From the NCBI GenBank assembly GCA_944391215.1, contig CALXSR010000006.1, forward strand, positions 1-38,268: a stretch of 38,268 bases of DNA. Reading direction: 5' to 3'. This DNA comes from an uncultured Clostridia bacterium (GTDB lineage: Bacteria > Bacillota > Dehalobacteriia > UBA4068 > CALXSR01). Numbering within the stretch: the first letter of the stretch is position 1; every line of letters begins with the position of its first letter. The notes under the pieces were generated by a model. The model worked only from the letters and a program-made list of their open reading frames with translations, was not told the origin of the DNA and did not search any database. Positions 1 to 7,773 of the stretch are shown piece by piece. The translations under genes and the position numbers were made by a program.

Positions 1-639
1 AATATTGCAGAAGAAGAAGTAGAAACAGCAGCGCAAGAGAACATAGATCGCAGCAATTTGCCAATTCCTTTTGGTTCTAAAATTTGTTGGCTAGCGATTA
101 AAAATAATTCCTTGAAAAAAGTGGCGCAGGCGCTTAATTTGCAGGATGCAGAAACGATTACTTGGGAAAAAGGTTTCCCGGAAGCATATAAAAACGAAGG
201 TCAGTTATTTGTTACCCCACCAATCAACGGTTGGATTTTGGTGATTGGTCGTTCTTTGCTTGATAAAATTGGTATTTATGATGTTGAAGATGATTTCAAC
301 TGGTTATTAGATTTGAGTGAGGATTTGGGTATCGTGCAATATTTTTGTACCCAAAGTACAGTAAACTATCATGCTTGGGCCTGGTGTGAAAAAGGAAAAT
401 TGGTGAGGGCTTATGCTTATTCTGGAAAAGCAGGAGAATGCTTGTGGGATTTGGGAGATCCTGGCCAGGAAGAAGAGGTCTTAATGTTGGGGAAACGCGC
501 TTTAAGCGAAAGCGGCCGTTTTGTGCCGGATGAATCTTTTGTATTGGCTTTGGCTGCTGCTTGGAGTGTAGATCCGTCTTTCCAAAATATTACTTATGAC
601 CCTGCTCCCGGTATGTTAGGCTTTTTAGAAACCGAATAA
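1..639 (+). CDS. Hypothetical protein, C-terminal part (runs off left edge)
   Basis: The frame is open from base 1 with no start codon that can be trusted, so the gene begins before the window. About 212 residues are visible, ending at TAA. An in-frame TTG at 58 is the first possible start inside the window, but there is no ribosome site before it and the acidic, Ala/Glu-rich stretch ahead of it reads as coding. The visible part is soluble and rich in Trp and acidic residues (a WAWCEKG segment around the middle, DDFNWLLDLSEDLG before it), with no membrane segment. I do not recognise the family. It ends 16 bases before yhbY and is probably the upstream member of that operon. Confidence is for the reading frame being real, not for any function. 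Confidence 0.75.
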   Translation, partial: NIAEEEVETAAQENIDRSNLPIPFGSKICWLAIKNNSLKKVAQALNLQDAETITWEKGFPEAYKNEGQLFVTPPINGWILVIGRSLLDKIGIYDVEDDFNWLLDLSEDLGIVQYFCTQSTVNYHAWAWCEKGKLVRAYAYSGKAGECLWDLGDPGQEEEVLMLGKRALSESGRFVPDESFVLALAAAWSVDPSFQNITYDPAPGMLGFLETE

Positions 640-655
640 AAAGGGAGGCTTTGTT

Positions 656-952
656 ATGCTGAACGGAAAACAAAAAAGATATTTGCGCTCCTTAGGGGTG
701 AATATGGACCCCATTTTTCAAGTTGGTAAAGGCGGTATCAGCGATAATTTAATTTTGCAATTATCGGATGCTTTAGAAGCGCGGGAACTAATTAAAGTGC
801 GGGTTCTTTCCAATTGTGAGGAAGACGCAAAGAATATTGCTATCCAGGTAGGCGCGATGCTAAAAGCACAAGTTGTGCAAGTGATTGGCAAAAATTTTCT
901 TTTATATCGGGTTTCCACGAAAAAGCCCCATATTGAACTGCCCGAAGATTAA
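656..952 (+). CDS. yhbY: YhbY family RNA-binding protein (CRM domain)
   Basis: A 98-residue protein with the whole CRM-domain pattern: LNGKQKRYLRSLG at the start, a QVGKGGISDN loop near residues 22-31 that corresponds to the GxxG RNA-binding loop, and the LIKVRVL strand followed by a C-terminal GKNFLLYR strand. The family associates with pre-50S ribosomal particles. The ATG at 656 has a GGAGG about eight bases upstream. It sits between an unrecognised gene and nadD, with a 15-base gap to the latter. This neighbourhood (yhbY next to nadD, yqeK and rsfS) is common in Bacillota, which supports the call. Length matches the family norm of roughly 95-105 residues. Confidence 0.93.
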   Translation: MLNGKQKRYLRSLGVNMDPIFQVGKGGISDNLILQLSDALEARELIKVRVLSNCEEDAKNIAIQVGAMLKAQVVQVIGKNFLLYRVSTKKPHIELPED

Positions 953-967
953 ATAGGAGGGGTTATC

Positions 968-2137
968 ATGGAAAGACCGCAGCGTTTGGGTATTATGGGC
1001 GGTACTTTTGATCCCATCCATTTCGGCCATTTACTCGCGGCGGAAACTGCGCGGCAAGTTTTTCATTTGCAGCAAATTATTTTTATTCCCACTGGCAATC
1101 CTCCTCATAAAAAGCAAGGATCCAGTGCAACGGCGGAACAACGTTGGCAAATGACCCGTTTTGCAGTTGATGGGAATCCATATTTTTCTACAAGTCGTAT
1201 GGAAATAGAACGAGAGGGGTTTTCCTATTCTTTTGACACTGTTTGTGCATTACAAGAACAATACCCTCAGGCGGAACTTTATTTTATTGTAGGGGCGGAT
1301 GCCATTTTGGAATTGCCTACCTGGAAGCGCGTAGACGAACTATTAACCAAATGTCATTTTATTGCCACCTTTCGCCCTGGTTATGATTTGCAAGCATTAC
1401 AGGATATTTTACCTGGCAAAGCGTTTGAAAGGATAAGTTTTTTGGCTATGCCCGCTATGGATATTTCTTCTACTGATATTCGCAAAAGGCTAAAGAATGG
1501 AATTTCTATCAAGTATTTGTTGCCGCAAAAGGTGGAAGACTATATTTATAAAAATAATTTATATGATGCGATCAAAGGACAGGTGGATTTATTCTTACAG
1601 GAAAGGTTAAAAGAGGGCCGCGTTATGCATTGTCGGCAAACAGCGAAAACGGCAAAAGAATTGGCGGAAATTTATCATATTGATGCTCAAAAAGCGGAAC
1701 TTTGTGGTTTGCTTCACGATTGTGCCAGAGGATACTCTTTTTCTGAACAAAAAGAATTGGCACAGCCGTTTTTAAAACAGCTGGCGCCTTTAAGCGATAC
1801 CGATGGGATGCTTTTTCACGGTCCCGCTGCAGCAGCGCTTGCGCAACAGAATTGGGGCATTGAGGAGGAAGAGATGCTAAATGCACTTATTTATCATACC
1901 GTAGGGCGTCCCGCTATGAGTCCTTTAGAGGAGATTATATTTTTAGCTGATAAAATAGAACCCGGTAGAGACTATGAAGGGGTTGCCGCTATAAGAGAAT
2001 TGGCAAAAAAAGATAGAAAACAGGCTATGGCAATGTTATTGCAAAATAATTTGGCATATTTAAAACAGGCAGGAAAAGAGATTCATCCTTTGGCGGTACA
2101 AGCGGCTGCTTATTATAATAAAAAAGGGGAAATATGA
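968..2137 (+). CDS. nadD: Fused nicotinate-nucleotide adenylyltransferase / YqeK-type HD phosphohydrolase
   Basis: Two enzymes that are separate genes in most Bacillota are read here as one 389-residue chain. Residues 1 to about 198 are NadD, which adenylylates nicotinate mononucleotide in NAD synthesis: GGTFDPIHFGH at 11-21 holds the nucleotidyltransferase HxGH-type motif and ISSTDIRKR near 167-174 is the second signature. Residues from about 200 to 389 are YqeK, an HD-domain hydrolase of the symmetrical Ap4A-cleaving family: H221 follows RVM, LLHD at 248-251 carries the HD pair, then FHGPAA, IYHTVG and the signature DKIEPGR. No stop or frameshift lies between them. The start is supported by AGGAGG seven or so bases before ATG 968. 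The gene continues into rsfS with a four-base gap. The linker is very short (KNNLYDAIKG), so the two domains are joined almost directly. Confidence 0.93.
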   Translation: MERPQRLGIMGGTFDPIHFGHLLAAETARQVFHLQQIIFIPTGNPPHKKQGSSATAEQRWQMTRFAVDGNPYFSTSRMEIEREGFSYSFDTVCALQEQYPQAELYFIVGADAILELPTWKRVDELLTKCHFIATFRPGYDLQALQDILPGKAFERISFLAMPAMDISSTDIRKRLKNGISIKYLLPQKVEDYIYKNNLYDAIKGQVDLFLQERLKEGRVMHCRQTAKTAKELAEIYHIDAQKAELCGLLHDCARGYSFSEQKELAQPFLKQLAPLSDTDGMLFHGPAAAALAQQNWGIEEEEMLNALIYHTVGRPAMSPLEEIIFLADKIEPGRDYEGVAAIRELAKKDRKQAMAMLLQNNLAYLKQAGKEIHPLAVQAAAYYNKKGEI

Positions 2138-2141
2138 TTTG

Positions 2142-2501
2142 ATGATAACGGAAGAATTGGTAGAAAAATGTGCCCAGTTGGCTTTTGAAAAAAAAGCACA
2201 AAGAGTGGTAAGTTTGGATTTGCGTGGTATTTCTGTAGTAGCAGATTATTTTTTAATTTGCACCGGTAGCAATAGTCAACAAGTAAAAGCAATTTGCGAC
2301 CATATAGAAGAAAAATTAAAAGAAGAAAATGAAACCTCTTGCTTGCGTATTGAAGGGTATGAACAAGGCCGTTGGATTTTAATGGATTATGGTAGTGTTA
2401 TCGTTCATATCTTCCAGGAAGAAGAACGGTTATATTATAATCTAGAGCGCTTGTGGGGAGACGCTCCTACCACTTTGTATTCAGTAGAAGGAACAAAATA
2501 A
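2142..2501 (+). CDS. rsfS: Ribosome silencing factor RsfS (Iojap family)
   Basis: A 119-residue protein of the Iojap/RsfS family, which binds ribosomal protein L14 and blocks subunit joining under poor nutrition. Visible family signatures are KAQRVVSLDLRGISVVADYFLICTG, then SNSQQVKAI and the C-terminal EGYEQGRWILMDYGSVIVHIF block. An in-frame TTG lies directly before the ATG; I take the ATG at 2142 because the AAAAAGGGGA purine tract at 2121-2130 is better spaced for it. It begins four bases after the nadD-yqeK stop, so translation is probably coupled. It is the last gene of the operon, followed at once by a hairpin terminator. leuS, a frequent next neighbour in this group, is absent. Confidence 0.95.
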   Translation: MITEELVEKCAQLAFEKKAQRVVSLDLRGISVVADYFLICTGSNSQQVKAICDHIEEKLKEENETSCLRIEGYEQGRWILMDYGSVIVHIFQEEERLYYNLERLWGDAPTTLYSVEGTK

Positions 2502-2505
2502 GAAA

Positions 2506-2536
2506 AAGACGAGCTTATGGGCTCGTCTTCTTTTTT
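2506..2536 (+). terminator. Intrinsic terminator after rsfS
   Basis: A 9-bp perfect stem (AAGACGAGC / GCTCGTCTT) with a six-base loop is followed by a T run, five bases after the rsfS stop. It closes the housekeeping operon. Confidence 0.9.
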
Positions 2537-2784
2537 GAGAGAAGATACTGGAACACGATAAAGCTAAATGAAAATAGAAAAAGGGCAAAGGAAGCTTTAA
2601 TATGATTTTTAAAATAAAAATTATTTTGTATGGTTTTTAGGTTTAAAGATATATTTGCGCAATTGAATAAAACTTTTAGAAATGAAATATTGTGGTTTTT
2701 TGTTCTGTAATTTAGTGTATTGAATTTTGGGCAAAAAGTTGGATTGGAAATTGTTATTTTATAGGACGATTGCTAAAATTTTGG
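2537..2784. other. AT-rich non-coding gap
   Basis: About 250 bases between the rsfS terminator and the tRNA promoter. The stretch is very rich in A and T and full of stop codons in all frames. I find no open frame with a ribosome site, no clear hairpin and no recognisable RNA. It looks like plain spacer. Confidence 0.5.
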
Positions 2785-2813
2785 TTGACAAGTTATTGCT
2801 CTTCCGTTATAAT
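2785..2813 (+). promoter_or_regulatory. Perfect consensus sigma-A promoter for tRNA-Ala
   Basis: TTGACA at 2785-2790 and TATAAT at 2808-2813 with exactly 17 bases between them. Both hexamers match the housekeeping consensus fully. The tRNA begins 38 bases after the -10 box, so a short 5' leader must be trimmed by RNase P. Confidence 0.9.
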
Positions 2814-2851
2814 ACAACATGTACGTTTTATAGGTATTGATAATTTTTTAT

Positions 2852-2927
<76 letters not shown>

Positions 2928-2936
2928 AATTAACAT

Positions 2937-2974
2937 AATCCGGACCTTTTTCCAATAGGAGATGGGTTCGGATT
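2937..2974 (+). terminator. Possible weak terminator after tRNA-Ala
   Basis: A 10-bp stem (AATCCGGACC with GGTTCGGATT, one G:T pair) and an 18-base loop, followed by a mixed TTGTTGT tail rather than a clean T run. The stem is clear but the poor tail makes its role uncertain; the stronger hairpin at 3009 may be the real stop. Confidence 0.35.
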
Positions 2975-3008
2975 TGTTGTATATCTGGATGATATAGCAA
3001 TATGAGGA

Positions 3009-3044
3009 CAAGGGCGGGAGAGGCTTTCCCGTCCTTGCTTTTTG
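3009..3044. terminator. Strong intrinsic terminator downstream of tRNA-Ala
   Basis: CAAGGGCGGGA pairs with TCCCGTCCTTG (one G:T pair) around a short loop and is followed by CTTTTTG. It probably ends the tRNA-Ala transcript. Confidence 0.75.
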
Positions 3045-3095
3045 CCTGTTTTATAATCTTACATAACAACTAATCGACAAAATAAGATTTATTGA

Positions 3096-3370
3096 TCAGC
3101 TGCTAACTGTGAATATCCCTGCCTCTGTCATTTTGACGAATGAATTGTTAGGTAAGCCTAAATCGGTCCAAAGGGTAAAAGGGAGCAGTTTTGTAATATT
3201 TTTGGCGGTTTTTGCCTCATAGATGTAGTTTGATCTAGGATGAATAAACCCGTTTTCTGCCTGGATTTTCAGTGTTTGCCCCATTTCACGAAGTTGTTGA
3301 TAGATGGGTTGGATGGTGGTCGGTTGCTGCCGCGAGCCTTCATTGAGTAGATTATACGCTTGCTCGTTAA
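3096..3370 (-). pseudogene. Unidentified C-terminal gene remnant
   Basis: A minus-strand frame of about 90 residues ends at 3096 (…TEAGIFTVSS). It has a protein-like composition: NLLNEGSRQQPTTIQPIYQQL, then GFIHPRSNYIYEAKTAKNI and LPFTLWTDLGLPNN. There is no usable start with a ribosome site. The open frame continues to 3413 only because it runs through the antisense of the SemiSWEET remnant, so the first 14 or so residues of the longest frame are an artefact. I do not recognise the family. The best reading is the tail of a gene whose 5' part was lost in a deletion that also removed the head of the SemiSWEET gene, with the junction near 3370. A chance open frame is possible. Confidence 0.3.
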
Positions 3371-3372
3371 CT

Positions 3373-3543
3373 GTTATAAAAACCAAAAATACAGCTGCTA
3401 TTTCTTTGGGCATGTATATTATTTTTGTTATTGGTATATTTTTATGGGCTATTTATGGCCTTTGCATAAAGGATCATGTTGTTTTGATGGCCAATAGTAT
3501 TACTTTTGTTTTTGCTATCATAATACTAGGGCATAAAATATGA
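3373..3543 (+). pseudogene. Truncated SemiSWEET (MtN3/PQ-loop) sugar transporter remnant
   Basis: About 56 residues match the C-terminal two thirds of a SemiSWEET transporter: VIKTKNTAAISLGMY, then the hydrophobic IIFVIGIFLWAIYGL segment and the third helix with MANSITFVFAIIIL. The family is normally 85-100 residues, with a first helix and its Pro-containing motif ahead of the KTK segment. Here that first part is missing, and the upstream in-frame codons (VGCCREPSLSRLYAC) look like unrelated sequence. No ribosome site precedes a sensible start. The break coincides with the end of the opposing remnant at 3096-3370. It is 29 bases before the start of the M20 peptidase pseudogene. Confidence 0.7.
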
Positions 3544-3572
3544 GTGATTCATAAGGAAAGAGGGGCGTTTTT

Positions 3573-4767
3573 ATGTTTAGTAAAGAAAAGCTGCATGCAT
3601 TTGTTCAGCAAAATCAGCAAGAGGCTATTGATTGTTTGGTAGAGTTATTGCAAACTCCCAGTACTACCGGACAGAAAGTTACTATTAGTAAGGTTTTTGC
3701 TAGAAGGATTACAAGAGGCTGGCTTTAAAACCAATGTTGTAGGCCCTACGCCTGAGCATCCGAATGTAATTGCAGAATGGTATGGCTCGCAGCCAGGTAA
3801 AAAATTTCAGTTTAACGGACATATGGATGCTTTTCCCCCTACTGATGGCGATAATGGACTTTATGGACCTTTTTCTGGTAAGGTAATAAACGGTTATATT
3901 TATGGGCGGGGCGCTGCCGATATGAAGGGCGGCGATGTCGCTGCTTGAATGGCGGTAACCTTTTTGAAAAGAATGGGTTTTGATCCGCATGGTAGTATTG
4001 AATTAAGCTATATGTGCGATGAGGAAAATGGCAGTACGTATGGGGTAAAATGGTTGCTTGCCAATGGCTATTTAAAGGGTGATTTTGGGATTTGTATGGA
4101 ACCTACAACCTACTTCTGGTAAAGTTTTGGTTGGGCATAGTGGTATTTATCGTATTACCGTCACTTATACAGGTACGCCAGCTTCTTCTTACCGCCCGCA
4201 TCCTAGCAAGGATTCTTTGGAAAAAGCTCATATAGCGTTAACTGCTATTTATCAATTGCAAAAGGAAATTGAGGCACGTAAAGTGCCGTATTATGATTGT
4301 CCTTCTTTGGAAGTGACTTCTTTGCATTCTGGAAAGGCATTTAATACCTTTTCTACAGTCAGTACTTTTTCCATCGATCGCCGTATGGTACCGGGGGAAC
4401 TTATGCCTCTTGTGAAACAGAGATTAGAGAAGTGTTGGATGCCTTAAAAAAAGAGGACCCAGAAATGGAGTATGAGTTAAAATTGTTTTCTACAAGGCCT
4501 CCGATGGAAATCCCGGAAGATGATCCATTTATTCAAACTTTATGTGCAGTAATTGATGAAGTTACCGGGAGACCTGGTGAGATTTATCGCCGCCATGGTG
4601 GCTCAGATGGCGGAAATATTTGGGATACTTATGGAACGCCTTTTCCTAATTTAGGAGCTGCAAATGATTTGCTAGAACCAACCAGGCCGAATGAAAAAGT
4701 TGCAATAGCAGATTATTTGCAATCCATTGAATACTATATGTTAGCTGTGGTGAGAATGCTTGGTTAG
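3573..4767 (+). pseudogene. M20 family metallopeptidase (ArgE/DapE/ACY1-like), multiply frameshifted
   Basis: Read across frames, the segment gives one continuous M20 peptidase of about 395 residues. Metal-site motifs survive: FNGHMDAFPPTD (first His and Asp), GRGAADMKGG (bridging Asp) and MCDEENGS (catalytic Glu pair), with a late GRPGEIYRRHGGSDG near the C-terminus. The start ATG at 3573 follows GAAAGAGGGG. The lesions I see are: a frame change at the T5 run near 3687-3692, consistent with loss of one T; an in-frame TGA at 3946-3948 where TGG or a similar codon would fit; a frame change near 4105-4115; and another near 4425. The family cleaves amino-acid amides or peptides, and related enzymes act in amino acid catabolism. 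With three shifts and a stop, sequencing error is an unlikely explanation. Confidence 0.9.
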
Positions 4768-4773
4768 CAATAA

Positions 4774-4800
4774 AAAAGAACTGCGATGAGCAGTTCTTTT
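4774..4800. terminator. Bidirectional terminator between M20 pseudogene and manganese catalase
   Basis: AAAAGAACTGC and GCAGTTCTTTT form an 11-bp perfect stem with a five-base loop, flanked by A and T runs so that it can work on either strand. The minus-strand catalase ends at 4805. Confidence 0.9.
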
Positions 4801-4804
4801 TATT

Positions 4805-5470
4805 TTACATATTGAAACTTGGTGGTTGTTTACTGGCAGGATTAAAACTTTGGCCGCCGGGTTTGGATAAATCAAAATAAACACGAGAGTCGGCTGTAAT
4901 ACCCCAATCTTGCTGAGAACCGGAATCTTGAATTCGATTAAAAGCCTCCCGGAACATGGTATTATGCGCTTCTTCCCGATTTAAAAGAAAATCAATCATT
5001 TCTTTTACGCCATTATCCTGAATTTGGCGATACAGATATTGATAAACCACTTTAGCCCTTTGTTCTGCTGCGATATCGGATAATAGGTCGGCGGCTAAAT
5101 CACCTGTTTCATTGACATAAGCGGCTGTCCATAAATAGCCGGAGGCATTGGTTAGCATTGGCGTTAGACCAGATAATACATGAGCTTCTACATTGCCGAT
5201 GGTAGCATTGCAAGCGTTTGGTTCGTGTCCGTTTAGTAAGTTAACGCAAGTAGCCACCATTTCCATATGCCCCAATTCCTCTACCGCAATATCTAAAAAT
5301 AGGTCCTTGATTTCCGGGTCTTTAATGCGCATACTTTGTGATAAATATTGCATGGCAGCTTTTAATTCACCTTGCGGGCCGCCCAGTTGTTCTTGCAACA
5401 AGGTGGCATAATTTGCATTGGGCGCATCAATTCGCACCGGTTGCAGTAATTTCTTATCATGTTGAAACAT
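4805..5470 (-). CDS. Manganese catalase family protein (CotJC-like)
   Basis: A 221-residue ferritin-like protein of the manganese catalase family, which breaks down hydrogen peroxide at a dinuclear Mn site. Candidate metal ligands appear in order: the Glu of GGPQGELKAA, EELGHMEM, the Glu of DIAAEQRAK and REEAHN. It is close in size to the spore-coat protein CotJC. The open frame extends 25 codons further upstream, but AAGGAGGG lies just before the ATG at 5468-5470 (MFQHDKKLL), so I start there. The C-terminus is Pro/Gly-rich (KPGGQSFNPASKQPPSF), as in CotJC-type members. CotJA and CotJB are not beside it, so it is probably a stand-alone peroxide-defence or coat protein. Confidence 0.9.
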   Translation of the reverse strand: MFQHDKKLLQPVRIDAPNANYATLLQEQLGGPQGELKAAMQYLSQSMRIKDPEIKDLFLDIAVEELGHMEMVATCVNLLNGHEPNACNATIGNVEAHVLSGLTPMLTNASGYLWTAAYVNETGDLAADLLSDIAAEQRAKVVYQYLYRQIQDNGVKEMIDFLLNREEAHNTMFREAFNRIQDSGSQQDWGITADSRVYFDLSKPGGQSFNPASKQPPSFNM

Positions 5471-5574
5471 AAAAATATCCCTCCTTTTCAAATCTTTTTT
5501 TATTTGCCACATAAAAAAATGAATTATGTATGAATCAAATAGCAAATAAGGTATACTATTTTTGAGGGATAAAA

Positions 5575-6222
5575 ATGAAAATTATTTTAGATAAAATAAA
5601 ACCACAGTATCGAAACAATATCATTGATATTTGTTATCGAACTGGTTATATGGGAGAAGAAATGGGCGATAAGAATCTTTTTGCTGATAAAGAACTTTTT
5701 GCTTATTTATTCTGTCTGTATTATGTAGATTATGCCCCGGAAGATTGCCTTGTGGCATTTGACGAGGATGCCCAAAAAGTGGCGGGCTATATTTTAGGAG
5801 AAGCGCAAAGTAACCGTACGGTAATGCGTAAAATATGGTATATCGGCCCTAAAATTGTGTTGTTAGGGTTAAAGGACCTTCTTTTTCATTATCAGGAAAC
5901 CGGTAAAACATTATGGCATTTTATACGGCAAATAGGTAAAACAGATGAAAAAACATGGTATGCGCAATATCCAGCTCATTTGCATATCAATATTGCTCCA
6001 GAATATCAAAAACAGGGTTTAGGGGGGCGTTTGTTAGCAGCTTTTGAGGAAAAAATGCGGAATAAAAAGGTGGTTGGCATTCATTTAGTTACCAGCAATT
6101 ATAATTGGAAGGCGATTCCCTTTTATGAAAAACATGGATATCGGTTATTATCGCAGCAACCCTCATTTTTATGGCCAAATCTAACAGATATGCAAGAATT
6201 GATTTTTGGTAGGAAATTATAA
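5575..6222 (+). CDS. GNAT family N-acetyltransferase
   Basis: A 215-residue acetyltransferase. The acetyl-CoA binding loop is seen at HINIAPEYQKQGLGGRLLAAFEE, followed by IHLVTSNYNWKAIPFYEKHGYRLL, the usual GNAT end with an N-x-x-A-x-x-F-Y-x-K-x-G-F/Y pattern. The N-terminal half (DICYRTGYMGEEMGDKNLF) resembles a subgroup of uncharacterised GNAT proteins that begin in this way. Substrate cannot be told. The start ATG follows GAGGG. A TATACT box lies at 5552-5557 but I cannot point to a convincing -35. It is divergent from the catalase and followed 36 bases later by the deacetylase gene, so the two may be co-transcribed. Confidence 0.88.
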   Translation: MKIILDKIKPQYRNNIIDICYRTGYMGEEMGDKNLFADKELFAYLFCLYYVDYAPEDCLVAFDEDAQKVAGYILGEAQSNRTVMRKIWYIGPKIVLLGLKDLLFHYQETGKTLWHFIRQIGKTDEKTWYAQYPAHLHINIAPEYQKQGLGGRLLAAFEEKMRNKKVVGIHLVTSNYNWKAIPFYEKHGYRLLSQQPSFLWPNLTDMQELIFGRKL

Positions 6223-6258
6223 AATAATATAAAAATAAAAAGGGCAGAAGGAGTAAAA

Positions 6259-7707
6259 TTGAAATTTAAAATTAAAAAAATAATAAAGCTCGTAATAGTG
6301 AGCATTCTTTTATTCAATTTATTCTCTATTGCTAGTTTTTTTGTTTATGAATATATTGCCAATAGCAATGTTTACGATGATTTGCCCGAATTGTATTGTG
6401 ATGATTTAGCGGAAATGCGTCTTTTGGTGGTGGCGCCGCATAATGATGATGAGGCGATTGGCGCAACTGTTTTAATGAAAAAAGTATTAGATGCCGGTGG
6501 TAAGGTGCAGGTTGTTTTAATGAGCAATGGAGACGGATTTACCAGGGCCGCTTGGACCCATGGAAAAAAAGTATCGTTAAACGCTCAGGATTATATTGAC
6601 TTTGGCTATATCAGGCAACAGGAAACAATTGAATCAATGGCTAAAATTGGTTTGGCTCAGGCGGATATTGTTTTTTTGGGTTATCCAGATGGTGGTATCA
6701 GCAAATTATGGGATAGCCATTGGAGCGCCGATGCTCCTCTTTATAATAAACGGACTAAAACAGCATTTAGTCCTTATCATAATTCTTATGAGGCTCATGC
6801 CATTTATAGCGGGGATAATGTAGTAAAAAATCTAAAAGAAATTATTACTTCGTATCAACCAAACTGTATTGTTATGCCGCATCCCGGCGATGCGCATTCT
6901 GATCATTGGGCAACAAATGCTTTTATGCAATATACCTTAACAGATTTGGATTATCCGCCTACCAAAACGCTACTTTATTTAGCGCATCAAGGAGAATGGC
7001 CTTTACCGCTGCGGTTAAATCCAGGTCTTTATTTGGTCCCGCCTTCCAGTTTATTAGAGGCAGGCACCGATTGGTATGCTTATTTGTTAAATGAAGAAGA
7101 GCAAGATTTAAAAAAAGAAGTATTATTATCTTATCGTAGTCAAGCTAAAGTAATGTTGCCTTATTTATATGCTTTTGTGCGGAAAAATGAATTATTTGGC
7201 GTTTATGACGCAATTCCTTTGCCGCAAGGGGATGCGATGATAGCACCGTTTATAGATACTGATGTGGATGAAAGCCCTTATCTACTCATTCAAGATGCTG
7301 TAGGCGCTTTTTTAAATTTGCATATGCATAAATATGAGGATATCATCAATCTGTATGGTTTTTATGGGGCAGAAGGAGATTTGCATTTTTATTTATGTAG
7401 TAAAGGAAAAATGAGAAAAGAAATTAACTATTGCGTGGATGTTATTCTTTTTACGAAAGAAGGGCAAGCGCAACGGATTTCTATTTCCTATCAAAATGGG
7501 CAAGTGCAATTTCGTGGCGATGATAGTTTATTAAAAAGTATGCCTACGGTAGGAAAGGTGGGGGATAGTCAAAGAATATTATATTATCGCATCCCAATCA
7601 AAGACCTGGCGCGATATGATACTATTATGTTAGATGGGGAAACTTGGGCTGGCCGCCGTCGGGCGGATAAAACGCCTTGGCGTGTGATTACTTTGGAACA
7701 ACAATAA
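6259..7707 (+). CDS. Membrane-anchored PIG-L/LmbE family deacetylase
   Basis: A 482-residue protein. The N-terminus is basic (KFKIKKIIK) and followed by one hydrophobic segment (about residues 9-31), so the enzyme is probably anchored and faces outside. The PIG-L catalytic pattern is present: VVAPHNDDEAIG (canonical PHPDDE, with His-Asn-Asp-Asp-Glu here) and MPHPGDAHSDHWAT as the second metal-binding block. Family members remove N-acetyl groups from glycans or small thiols. The C-terminal part after about residue 330 (FLNLHMHKYEDIINLYGFYGAEGDL…) looks like an extra beta-rich domain. The start is a TTG with AGGAG eight or so bases ahead. A terminator follows directly. Confidence 0.87.
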   Translation: MKFKIKKIIKLVIVSILLFNLFSIASFFVYEYIANSNVYDDLPELYCDDLAEMRLLVVAPHNDDEAIGATVLMKKVLDAGGKVQVVLMSNGDGFTRAAWTHGKKVSLNAQDYIDFGYIRQQETIESMAKIGLAQADIVFLGYPDGGISKLWDSHWSADAPLYNKRTKTAFSPYHNSYEAHAIYSGDNVVKNLKEIITSYQPNCIVMPHPGDAHSDHWATNAFMQYTLTDLDYPPTKTLLYLAHQGEWPLPLRLNPGLYLVPPSSLLEAGTDWYAYLLNEEEQDLKKEVLLSYRSQAKVMLPYLYAFVRKNELFGVYDAIPLPQGDAMIAPFIDTDVDESPYLLIQDAVGAFLNLHMHKYEDIINLYGFYGAEGDLHFYLCSKGKMRKEINYCVDVILFTKEGQAQRISISYQNGQVQFRGDDSLLKSMPTVGKVGDSQRILYYRIPIKDLARYDTIMLDGETWAGRRRADKTPWRVITLEQQ

Positions 7708-7713
7708 AATAAA

Positions 7714-7742
7714 AAAGGCTGTATTTCATATACAGCCTTTTT
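7714..7742. terminator. Terminator between deacetylase and lyase A
   Basis: AAAAGGCTGTAT and ATACAGCCTTTTT form a stem with a three-base loop, with A and T runs on both sides, so it can serve both converging genes. Confidence 0.9.
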
Positions 7743-7773
7743 GTTTTGGCGTTTATAACAAAATAGTTGCAGT

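Noticed and set aside
3304..3372. Upstream part of the open frame that contains the SemiSWEET remnant
   Set aside because: The residues VVGCCREPSLSRLYAC are antisense to the opposing remnant and do not resemble the first helix of a SemiSWEET; I treat only 3373-3543 as the real remnant.
5471..5545. N-terminal extension of the manganese catalase frame
   Set aside because: The extra 25 codons contain the AAGGAGGG ribosome site for the ATG at 5470, so they are leader sequence.
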